A stretch of DNA of 12,925 bases from Sulfurovum sp. (GTDB taxonomy: Bacteria > Campylobacterota > Campylobacteria > Campylobacterales > Sulfurovaceae), in NCBI GenBank assembly GCA_015493425.1, contig WGDG01000097.1:1-12925 (forward strand). Reading direction: 5' to 3'. The position numbers and the translations under genes are program-made. The number at the start of each line of letters is the position of its first letter. Positions within the stretch are counted from its first letter, which is position 1. Of the stretch, positions 1 through 5,667 are shown piece by piece. The notes under the pieces were generated by a model. The model ran no database searches. It saw only the letters and a program-made list of their open reading frames with translations, and had not been told where the DNA came from.

Positions 1-82
1 GCTTGCAGGGCTTGTCAGCAAGAAGATCAAAGCACTTTCTGTCTTGCCGTTTGCAGAGGGGTTGATGGGAGTTAAGGAGTAA
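1..82 (+). CDS. 3' end of an unidentified gene (partial)
   Basis: The frame starting at base 2 is open from the window edge to a TAA at 80-82 and encodes the last 26 residues of a protein, ending in ...PFAEGLMGVKE. The fragment is too short to assign a family. It converges on the flavoprotein gene on the minus strand. Its stop codon lies in the left arm of an inverted repeat, which supports a true gene end here. The frame starting at base 1 is also open, but its translation looks less protein-like and ends earlier in the stretch. Confidence 0.5.
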   Translation, partial: LAGLVSKKIKALSVLPFAEGLMGVKE

Positions 83-108
83 AGGCTCAAGACTTTTTAA
101 GAGCCTTT
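81..108. terminator. Compact inverted repeat between convergent genes, possible bidirectional terminator
   Basis: AAAGGCTC (81-88) and GAGCCTTT (101-108) form a perfect 8-bp stem with a 12-nt loop containing T5. The left arm overlaps the stop codon of the plus-strand partial gene. The right arm overlaps the stop codon (109-107) of the restored flavoprotein reading frame on the minus strand. Only a short T4 run (114-117) follows on the plus strand and there is no T run on the minus side, so it is a weak intrinsic terminator at best. Confidence 0.4.
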
Positions 109-256
109 AGCACTTTTGTTTGCGCATTATTCTCACTGTCTCTATATCTATAGGCGTACCGCGTTTGAGTAGATTATTCAGAATCATCTCAAACCGTTCA
201 TCACTCAAATGCTGCCCGAACTTAAACTTGCAGCTCATTTCCTGTATCGCTATTTT
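107..256 (-). pseudogene. Displaced C-terminal segment of the frameshifted PNPOx-family gene
   Basis: In the frame one base off from the upstream gene, this stretch reads IAIQEMSCKFKFGQHLSDER and continues through a helix-like segment with GTPIDIETVRIMRK to a TAA at 109-107. This is what PNPOx-family proteins of this type normally carry after the last barrel strand. It has no start codon or ribosome binding site of its own. Removing one A from the run at 256-253 joins it to the upstream frame and gives a protein of about 198 residues. Confidence 0.75.
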
Positions 257-704
257 CAACAACGGCGGTCGTTTTGAAGGGTGTATCGTAGGAATTGTCG
301 CTAAAGGGTTTGTAGCCGCCTTTGGGCTGGAGCTTTTGCATCAGCTCTTCAAAGACTTCGGCTTTCTCGTCGCGTTCCTCTACTACCGATGCTACACCGT
401 TGATGCTGACCGATTTGAAAAACTGCGTAGCGGGACAAGCCAGTCCATCGGTGGAACTAAAGTTGGAGTCGATGAGTGCATAGCTCTCTACAACTGAGAA
501 GGAGACGGTGGGGTTTTGTGCAAGAATTTTCATCTTTTTGTTTTTGAGTGCACCGTGAAAATAGAGTGCGTCGTCGATGCGTACGAAATTGACCGGTACG
601 GCGTAGGGCATATCGTCGATGCTCAGTGCCAAAGTGCCGTACTCGGCGTTGTCTAACACTTCATAGATGAGAGTTTTATCGGTGATCTTAAAGTATGGGT
701 TCAT
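222..704 (-). CDS. Pyridoxamine 5'-phosphate oxidase-family flavoprotein, C-terminus altered by a frameshift
   Basis: A 160-aa product with the split-barrel flavin-binding fold of the PNPOx-like/NimA-related family (small FMN- or nucleotide-binding oxidoreductases). Typical features are LIYEVLDNAEYGTLAL near the N-terminus, PYAVPVNFV, and ALYFHGALKNKK for the phosphate-binding region, followed by a VSFSVVES strand. The start is ATG 704-702 rather than an ATG farther upstream: it has AAGG at 714-711 and a good promoter just upstream, and the upstream extension does not resemble the family. The frame ends early after ...TTAVVENSDTGNELQV. A one-base change in the A4 run at 256-253 would restore ...VVEIAIQEMSCKFKFGQ and a tail to 107. 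The barrel is intact, so some activity may remain. It is divergent from a MocR-type regulator, which suggests control by that protein. The substrate is unknown. Confidence 0.85.
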   Translation of the reverse strand: MNPYFKITDKTLIYEVLDNAEYGTLALSIDDMPYAVPVNFVRIDDALYFHGALKNKKMKILAQNPTVSFSVVESYALIDSNFSSTDGLACPATQFFKSVSINGVASVVEERDEKAEVFEELMQKLQPKGGYKPFSDNSYDTPFKTTAVVENSDTGNELQV

Positions 705-729
705 GGGATGCCTTATGATTTTTTGCGCT

Positions 730-758
730 ATTATATGCCATATGTGTACCCATGTAAA
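730..758 (-). promoter_or_regulatory. Sigma-70 promoter of the PNPOx-family gene
   Basis: On the minus strand TTTACA (758-753) is followed after exactly 17 nt by TATAAT (735-730), close to consensus, and the gene starts at 704. This leaves a leader of about 20 nt with AAGG at 714-711. The spacer holds two imperfect direct repeats on the plus strand, CCATATGT (738-745) and CCCATGTA (749-756), offset by 11 bp. MocR-family regulators often bind direct repeats in such divergent gaps, so these are candidate operator half-sites (inference). Confidence 0.65.
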
Positions 759-792
759 GATACAAAATATTTCAAAAATAGGAGGACAGATA

Positions 793-2175
793 GTGTATAT
801 TATTGATGCCAAAAGTAAAACGCCTCTGCATATACAACTCTACAAAGCCATCAAAGAGGATATTATTGTCAACTACAATGTAGGTGACAAGCTTCCCTCC
901 ATCCGCAAGGTGGCAACCCTTTACAACCTGAGTAAAAATACTGTTGAGTCAGCCTATGCACAGCTCTATGCCGAAGGGTATGTGGAGAGTCGTGCCAAGA
1001 GTGGGTACTATGTGAGCGAGCTCTTTTTTGACAATTTTCGTAATGAAAGCGTAGTTGAGTATGCTGAAAATACTGTACCAAAAACCTATCGATATGATTT
1101 TTTCCCTGCGCAGTTGCACAAAGAGGATTTTCCACTGAAGACTTGGAAGCGTCTTTATAACAAAGTGGTGACAGAGGAGCTTGATTTCGGTGCGTATCCC
1201 GATGGGCAGGGAGAACTTGTGCTTAGAGAAGAGATAGCTTCTTATCTGCGTAGTTCACGCGGGGTGGCTTGTAGTGCGGGGCATATTATCATTACCAACG
1301 GGTTTATCGGCGCTATGGAGCTTATCGCCAAACTGCTCAAAGGGCGTTACAGCGACTTTGCACAGGAGATGCCCGGCTATCATATCGCCCGAAAAATCTT
1401 TGATGCTTACGGGTACACCATTCACCCTGTAGATGTCGATGCACAGGGGCTAAAGATAGAAACACTTAAAAAGACAGGGGCGCACATCGTCTACATCACC
1501 CCATCGCACCAATATCCCACAGGTATCGCCATGCCTATCGCACGCAGACAACAACTCATCGCCCATATGCAACGTATCGGCGGGGTGATTATCGAAGATG
1601 ACTATGACAGCGAACTGGCATACTACACCCGCCCCATTCCGTCGCTGCAGGGATTGGATGATGGTGAGTGTGTAGTCTATCTAGGTACCTTTGCCAAATC
1701 CTTGTCGCCTGCCGTGCGTGTAGGGTATATGGTTGTGCCCGAGTGGATACACATGCTTTACAAAGAGAGTTACGACAGCCACTTTGCCGGTGTTAGCATC
1801 ACTACGCAGCTCATTCTCGCAGCCTTTATGAGGGAGGGGCACTGGGAGAGACACCTGCGGCGCATGCGAACACTCAACAAAAAGAAGCACAACGCCATGA
1901 AAGAGGCACTTTGCACCCATCTTGGCGACAGTTGCAAGATCATTGCCGAGGGCGGAGGACTCTCCTTGCTGATCGTGCCGACAAAAGAGGCGTTTGACTG
2001 GCAAAAGCTGCAAACACTGGCGGAGCAAGAAGGTATAGCGATCTATCTTGCCAAAGAGCGCAGCGGTACGGTATTTGAAGCGTTGCGTATGGGATTTGGC
2101 GGTTTTAGGCTCGAAGAGATCGACGAGGCGGTACGGGTTTTTGCCAAAGTGTGGTTTATGGCATATTCAGTATAG
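793..2175 (+). CDS. MocR/PdxR-type transcriptional regulator (GntR HTH fused to aminotransferase-like domain)
   Basis: A 460-aa regulator of the MocR subfamily of GntR proteins, in which PLP bound in a class-I aminotransferase fold is the effector and the N-terminal winged helix binds DNA. The HTH covers about residues 8-75 (PLHIQLYKAI, KLPSIRKVATLYNLSKNTVE, EGYVESRAKSGYYV). The aminotransferase-like domain covers about 100-455, with the SHQYPTG motif, EDDYDSE (268-274) and the PLP-binding lysine in TFAKSLSP (K302). The chosen start is GTG 793, because GGAGG (781-785) lies 7 nt upstream and the protein then begins VYIIDAKSKTPLHIQLYKAI as family members do; the longer frame from 667 would run through the promoter of the divergent gene. 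Its neighbour is a B6-oxidase-fold protein, so it may sense B6 vitamers and control that gene, or it may control a different enzyme. Confidence 0.92.
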   Translation: MYIIDAKSKTPLHIQLYKAIKEDIIVNYNVGDKLPSIRKVATLYNLSKNTVESAYAQLYAEGYVESRAKSGYYVSELFFDNFRNESVVEYAENTVPKTYRYDFFPAQLHKEDFPLKTWKRLYNKVVTEELDFGAYPDGQGELVLREEIASYLRSSRGVACSAGHIIITNGFIGAMELIAKLLKGRYSDFAQEMPGYHIARKIFDAYGYTIHPVDVDAQGLKIETLKKTGAHIVYITPSHQYPTGIAMPIARRQQLIAHMQRIGGVIIEDDYDSELAYYTRPIPSLQGLDDGECVVYLGTFAKSLSPAVRVGYMVVPEWIHMLYKESYDSHFAGVSITTQLILAAFMREGHWERHLRRMRTLNKKKHNAMKEALCTHLGDSCKIIAEGGGLSLLIVPTKEAFDWQKLQTLAEQEGIAIYLAKERSGTVFEALRMGFGGFRLEEIDEAVRVFAKVWFMAYSV

Positions 2176-2213
2176 GTGTACTATACTTCCACAACTTTCA
2201 CAAGGAGCAGACC

Positions 2214-2270
2214 ATGAAAACTTTTTTCTCTTTCTACACTACTACAATGCTCCTTTGGCAGTGGCGTTAG
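2214..2270 (+). other. Possible 18-codon leader peptide or decayed signal-peptide gene
   Basis: ATG 2214 follows a good AAGGAG (2202-2207) and opens an 18-codon frame MKTFFSFYTTTMLLWQWR. The next frame then reads APLAVALACRSFLS and stops at 2293. If one T were added to the T run near 2253-2255, the two join as MKTFFSFYTTTMLL followed by LAVALAC, which resembles a secretion signal ending near a cysteine. This may be the remains of a small exported protein or simply chance; the ribosome binding site is the best argument for it. Confidence 0.25.
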
Positions 2271-2325
2271 CCTGCCGTTCTTTTCTTAGCTGATATCTTA
2301 CTATCACTATTTCTGTTTTGATGTG

Positions 2326-2348
2326 ATGCTGTGTAGACGCAGCATTTT
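2326..2348 (+). terminator. Rho-independent terminator downstream of the MocR-type gene
   Basis: ATGCTGTG (2326-2333), loop TAGA, CGCAGCAT (2338-2345) form an 8-bp stem with one G-T wobble. The T4 run starts at the last stem base (2345-2348). It lies between the regulator/short ORF and the tautomerase gene, where transcription of the regulator would be expected to end. Confidence 0.5.
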
Positions 2349-2384
2349 ACGATACTTGAAAATCTATAAAGGATAATTAGCGTT

Positions 2385-2774
2385 ATGGCACAGATAAAAA
2401 TATATGGGCTGAGTACCCATCTTGATACCATCAAACCAACACTTTCTGATGTGATACACGCATGCGTGGTTGAAACACTCAAGTTTCCAAAAGAGAAGCG
2501 TTTTCACCGATTTTTTCCTATGAAAAGGGAGGATTTTTACTTTCCTAAAGATCGCAGTGACGCGTATACGATCATTGAAGTTATGATGCTGGAGGGACGC
2601 AGCAAAGAGACAAAGAAAAATCTCATAAAGATGCTCTTCACGCAAATAGAAAGCCAACTAAGCATCGCTCCAAACGATGTGGAGATCGTCATTACCGAAG
2701 CACCGGCACACTGTTTTGGGTTTCGCGGGATGTGCGCAGATGAGATTGCACTTGAGTATAAGGTAGAGGTTTAA
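2385..2774 (+). CDS. Tautomerase-superfamily protein lacking Pro-1
   Basis: A 129-aa protein resembling the larger tautomerase-like group (Tautomerase_2-type, a beta-alpha-beta fold related to 4-oxalocrotonate tautomerase). Conserved-looking parts are DVIHACVVETLKFPKEKRFH, DRSDAYTIIEVMMLEGRS, a helix KKNLIKMLFTQIESQL and the terminal ALEYKVEV. In classical members the proline exposed after Met removal is the catalytic base. Here the sequence begins Met-Ala-Gln-Ile-Lys, so that proline is absent and the chemistry, if any, must differ. ATG 2385 has AAAGGA at 2368-2373. The gene stands alone after a terminator. Family assignment is from remembered family pattern; the substrate is unknown. Confidence 0.75.
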   Translation: MAQIKIYGLSTHLDTIKPTLSDVIHACVVETLKFPKEKRFHRFFPMKREDFYFPKDRSDAYTIIEVMMLEGRSKETKKNLIKMLFTQIESQLSIAPNDVEIVITEAPAHCFGFRGMCADEIALEYKVEV

Positions 2775-2825
2775 AATGATGGGTAAAAACTGTTATGATA
2801 ATTTGAAAGTATAAAGGAAAGACCA

Positions 2826-2916
2826 ATGAAACTGGAAAACACCGTTCCGTGGGGACGAAAAGTGTGAGTATGCGTGCCAAAAGGGAGCAGACGAGATGCT
2901 CCAGATCAGTCGATGA
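2826..2916 (+). pseudogene. Relic of a methyltransferase-like gene with internal deletion
   Basis: With AAAGGA at 2815-2820, ATG 2826 reads MKLENTVPWGRKV then stop (2865-2867). This matches the start of the full gene farther right, MTLENIIPWGRSK. From 2857, in another frame, it reads EKCEYACQKGADEMLQISR and a TGA at 2914-2916, matching the end of the same family (full copy EKSGYEFQKGGDKMMRIVRN). Both gene ends are therefore present in 91 bp and about 590 bp of interior are missing. The two parts are out of frame, so no functional protein is made. The last 11 bp overlap the 3' end of the convergent nitroreductase gene. The divergence from the intact copy suggests a paralogue rather than a recent duplicate. 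Confidence 0.75.
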
Positions 2917-3538
2917 ACTCTACCACCTCTTCAAACGGCAGCCGTAACTGTTCACTTTGCGGGTTGACACGGTAGCCAAATGCTGCCATTACGGCTACCT
3001 GATACTGTGAAGTATCGATCTCAAGCAGGGCTTCTACCTTCTCCTTTTCAAATCCTTCGATGGGGCATGAGTCTATCTTTTCGTACGCAGCAGCAGTCAT
3101 CATGTTGGCCAGTGCGATGTAAGTCTGCCTTGCGGTCCAGCAGTAGGTCTTTTCATCAGTTGAGAGTGTGTCGGCAAGAAAGTTGCTGTAGAGATCGATG
3201 TAAGCGTCTATCTTTTCAGGCGGCAGCGGTCGTCTCTCAAAGCGTTTTTGGGGAATGCCGCTTTGGGGTCTGACACTCTCGATGGCTGCCAATATGATAA
3301 CCAGATGCGAACAGGTGGTAATCTGCGGCTGATTCCAGCACAGTGGTCTGAGCTTTTCTTTGAGCGCATCGTTGCTTACGACCAGAAACTTCCACGGTTC
3401 CATCCCGAAAGAGGAAGGGGAGGTGCGTCCCGCCTCAAGAATGTAGCGCAGTTTTTCTTCTGGGATCTTTTTAGTGTCATCGAAAAGTTTACAGGCGTGT
3501 CTGAAGTGCATCGCTTCAGTGAATTTGTTTTTAAGCAT
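2906..3538 (-). CDS. Nitroreductase-family NAD(P)H:FMN oxidoreductase
   Basis: A 210-aa protein of the NfsB-like nitroreductase family: homodimeric FMN enzymes that reduce nitroaromatics, quinones or other electron acceptors with NAD(P)H in the cytoplasm. The N-terminal FMN motif is FRHACKLFDD (R13, H14), followed by AGRTSPSSFGMEPWKFLVV (37-54), which is the classic phosphate-binding segment. Near the C-terminus VAVMAAFGYRVNP is the second FMN-contacting strand. The length is normal. ATG 3538 has AAGGAG at 3549-3544 with 5-nt spacing. The gene is divergent from the methyltransferase-like gene and its 3' end runs into the relic at 2826-2916. The physiological substrate cannot be deduced. Confidence 0.9.
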   Translation of the reverse strand: MLKNKFTEAMHFRHACKLFDDTKKIPEEKLRYILEAGRTSPSSFGMEPWKFLVVSNDALKEKLRPLCWNQPQITTCSHLVIILAAIESVRPQSGIPQKRFERRPLPPEKIDAYIDLYSNFLADTLSTDEKTYCWTARQTYIALANMMTAAAYEKIDSCPIEGFEKEKVEALLEIDTSQYQVAVMAAFGYRVNPQSEQLRLPFEEVVEFID

Positions 3539-3695
3539 TGGAGCTCCTTTTTATGCTGTCTGTGAAAGGATAACCCAAAAGAGGTTAAAGCATTTCAATA
3601 TTAGATTTGATACTATATGCTATTGATTCATAGACCAAACAATAAAGATGATTGTTCTGGGAGACTGATTTTGAATTAAAAATGAAAGGCAGATA
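3539..3695. promoter_or_regulatory. Divergent intergenic region between nitroreductase and methyltransferase-like genes
   Basis: This AT-rich gap must hold both promoters, but no -35/-10 pair stands out on either strand. An inverted repeat, TAACC (3571-3575) and GGTTA (3583-3587) with a 7-nt spacer, lies about 33 bp before the nitroreductase start and could be an operator. AAGG at 3686-3689 is the ribosome binding site of the plus-strand gene. Confidence 0.35.
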
Positions 3696-4379
3696 ATGAT
3701 GACACTTGAAAACATCATCCCCTGGGGACGCAGCAAGAAAGAGTATATGGAGATGTTCAATCTGACCAAGAAGGATGTGACAAGCAAACGTATTCTCGGC
3801 TGTGGTGACGGACCGAGCAGCTTCAATACCGAAGTGGATTATGACGATGGAGAGGTGGTCTCTATTGATCCGCTCTATGCCTACAGCAAAAAGGAAATCA
3901 TGCAGCGCATCGACGAGGTGGCTGAGGATGTCATGGCGCAGGTAAAAGCCAATGCCGACAGTTTTGTCTGGAAGAACATCCCAGATGTGGAGTCACTTGA
4001 ACATATGCGGATTGAGGCTATGATGGAGTTTTTGATGGATTACGAGGACGGTCTGGAAGAGGGGCGCTACATCGCTGCGGAGCTGCCTGACCTTCCTTTT
4101 AAAGATGGCAGTTTCGATCTGGCGCTTAGTTCACACCTGCTTTTTCTCTACAGCGACCATCTTGACGAAAGGTTTCATAAAGCGGCCATTGATGAAATGC
4201 TGAGGGTGGCCGATGAGGTGCGTATCTTCCCGCTGCTGACACTGAAGAATGAACCCTCGCCACACGTTGAGCCTGTGCAGAAGCATTTTGAATCCGAAGG
4301 ATACAGCGTCACCATTGAAAAGAGTGGGTATGAGTTCCAAAAGGGCGGTGACAAGATGATGCGTATTGTCCGAAACTGA
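3696..4379 (+). CDS. SAM-dependent methyltransferase-like protein
   Basis: A 227-aa protein with a class-I (Rossmann) methyltransferase layout. The glycine-rich SAM-binding motif I is KRILGCGDGPSSFNTEV (about 31-47), VVSIDPLYAYS follows as motif II, and DGSFDLALSSHLLFLYSDHL (about 138-157) corresponds to motif IV and its helix. The opening LENIIPWGRSKKEY and the ending GYEFQKGGDKMMRI are family hallmarks also found in the relic at 2826-2916. Two in-frame ATGs (3696, 3699) are possible; comparison with the relic favours the second, and AAGG at 3686-3689 suits either. The acceptor substrate is unknown. The EcsC-family gene begins at its 3' end, so the two are probably co-transcribed. Confidence 0.8.
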   Translation: MMTLENIIPWGRSKKEYMEMFNLTKKDVTSKRILGCGDGPSSFNTEVDYDDGEVVSIDPLYAYSKKEIMQRIDEVAEDVMAQVKANADSFVWKNIPDVESLEHMRIEAMMEFLMDYEDGLEEGRYIAAELPDLPFKDGSFDLALSSHLLFLYSDHLDERFHKAAIDEMLRVADEVRIFPLLTLKNEPSPHVEPVQKHFESEGYSVTIEKSGYEFQKGGDKMMRIVRN

Positions 4380-4389
4380 GAGAGTGAAG

Positions 4390-5226
4390 ATGCAAGTGCC
4401 ATGCCCTTACAGTGAGAATAAATTGACGACCGAGGAGCTTGCCGACCTCAAGCGTGCAAAAGCGATACTGGAAAACCCGGGTTTTGCCATGAAAATCGCC
4501 GGATACATCGGAAAACCCATTGAGTTTGCCATTGACAAGATAGACTCCGAAACTATCAACCGTGCAACCTCCAAAGCGCTTGGCAAGGCGCTCGATATCG
4601 CCATAGGCAGTCTCGATGAGGCAGCGCAGAGCGATATGTCTGCCAACCTGCAGCACAAACTGCTTGTTGGCGGCAGTGGTGCAGTAGGTGGTTTTTTCGG
4701 TATGGCGGCTTTGGCGGTGGAACTTCCCATATCGACAACGATCATGCTTCGAAGCATTGCCGATGTAGCACGTTCACAGGGACATGACCTGAGCCAGATG
4801 CAGACTCGGCTTGCCTGTCTGGAGGTCTTTTCGCTGGGAAGTACGAAAAACAGTGAAGACGATGCAAGCGAAAGTGCCTATTTTGCAGCACGTGCGACAC
4901 TTGCGTACGAGATGCGAACCGCACTTCAGAGTGTTTCGAAAATGAGTACCAGGGCAATTCAGGATGCACTGCAAAGAGGGCAGATGCCTGTACTAATCCG
5001 GTTCATCAACACGATTGCATCTCGTTTTGGTATAGTTGTCTCAGAAAAGGTTGCGGCACAGGCAGTACCACTGGTGGGTGCTGCCGGAGGTGCAGCAATC
5101 AATGTGCTTTTTATCGATCACTTTCAGCAGATGGCTGAAGGACATTTCATTGTCAAGCGATTGGAGCGGAAGTATGGTGAAGAGATGATCTCGGCACTTT
5201 ACCAGGCTCTGCCGATAAATACTTAA
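4390..5226 (+). CDS. EcsC-family protein
   Basis: A 278-aa protein matching the EcsC family (named after a product of the Bacillus ecs locus; biochemical role unresolved). Features are the N-terminal helical part with LKRAKAILENPGFAMKIAGY, a Gly/Ala-rich hydrophobic stretch GGSGAVGGFFGMAALAVELP (about 93-113), the ARATLAYEMR helix, and a second hydrophobic Gly/Ala segment VPLVGAAGGAAINVLFIDHF (about 224-243). It has no signal peptide, so it is probably a membrane-associated cytoplasmic protein. ATG 4390 is preferred, with GAGAG at 4378-4382. A TTG at 4366 would overlap the methyltransferase gene and has a poor ribosome binding site. It lies 10 nt after the methyltransferase stop and 11 nt before the next gene, so the three look like one operon. 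Confidence 0.82.
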   Translation: MQVPCPYSENKLTTEELADLKRAKAILENPGFAMKIAGYIGKPIEFAIDKIDSETINRATSKALGKALDIAIGSLDEAAQSDMSANLQHKLLVGGSGAVGGFFGMAALAVELPISTTIMLRSIADVARSQGHDLSQMQTRLACLEVFSLGSTKNSEDDASESAYFAARATLAYEMRTALQSVSKMSTRAIQDALQRGQMPVLIRFINTIASRFGIVVSEKVAAQAVPLVGAAGGAAINVLFIDHFQQMAEGHFIVKRLERKYGEEMISALYQALPINT

Positions 5227-5237
5227 AAGGACGTAAG

Positions 5238-5570
5238 ATGTTTGGCAAAATGAAAGATGCAGCACTTTCCAAGAGTGTGAAAGCGGCATTGAACAGATAT
5301 ATGAAGGAGTATGGGAAGATGCTAAAACTGGAACTTGATTCAAAAAGTAAAAAAGTGATGATGGAGGTGATGCTCGAAGGTGAGAAGGAGCCGCTTAGAG
5401 TGGAAGTAGAACGTTATGAACTGACCGAATCGGATGGAAAACACTATCTTAAAATCTATGGTATCCATACGTCACGTGCCTGGATCAACACTGTTGCGGC
5501 AACCTATCTGGAGGGGAAAGCGTTTGAAGTGCCGGAGCAGTATGTGTCGGTGTTGAAGCTTGTTGTATAA
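5238..5570 (+). CDS. Unrecognised 110-aa protein downstream of EcsC-family gene
   Basis: A 110-residue soluble-looking protein that I do not recognise. The N-terminus MFGKMKDAALSKSVKAALNR is an amphipathic helix rich in Lys and Ala. The rest alternates charged and hydrophobic residues in probable beta strands (KMLKLELDSKSKKVMMEVML, PLRVEVERYEL, HYLKIYGIHT) and ends hydrophobically, YVSVLKLVV. There is no signal peptide, TM segment or cysteine. The strand pattern resembles lipid- or ligand-binding beta-sheet proteins, but this is only an impression. AAAGGA at 5226-5231 supports ATG 5238. The close link to the EcsC-family gene suggests a shared, perhaps membrane-related, role. Confidence 0.75.
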   Translation: MFGKMKDAALSKSVKAALNRYMKEYGKMLKLELDSKSKKVMMEVMLEGEKEPLRVEVERYELTESDGKHYLKIYGIHTSRAWINTVAATYLEGKAFEVPEQYVSVLKLVV

Positions 5571-5597
5571 CGTTTTACTATGATGTGAAAATATTTT

Positions 5598-5626
5598 TTG
5601 TAAAAAAACTTTTTTTTGGGTAGAAT
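5598..5626 (+). promoter_or_regulatory. Promoter of the hybrid kinase gene with a palindrome around the -10
   Basis: TTGTAA (5598-5603) and TAGAAT (5621-5626) are separated by 17 nt. A7/T8 tracts fill the spacer and upstream side. TTGGG (5616-5620) and CCCAA (5630-5634) flank the -10 as inverted arms with a 9-nt spacer, a natural position for a repressor site. Downstream, GGTAC-GAA-GTACC (5638-5650) can form a small hairpin right before the ribosome binding site AGGGAGGGGA (5651-5660). Confidence 0.5.
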
Positions 5627-5667
5627 TATCCCAATAAGGTACGAAGTACCAGGGAGGGGAAACACAC

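Noticed and set aside
667..792. N-terminal extension of the MocR-type protein from ATG 667
   Set aside because: It would run through the divergent promoter and the start of the neighbouring gene and gives a cysteine-rich hydrophobic stretch not found in the family. GTG 793 with GGAGG fits much better.
705..812. Upstream extension of the PNPOx-family protein from ATG 812
   Set aside because: The extension covers the TTTACA/TATAAT promoter and does not resemble the family; ATG 704 has its own AAGG.
5602..5617. A7-C-T7 inverted repeat as a terminator after the 110-aa gene
   Set aside because: The stem would be A-T only with almost no loop, and the tract lies in the spacer of the kinase promoter. 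It is better read as promoter AT tracts.
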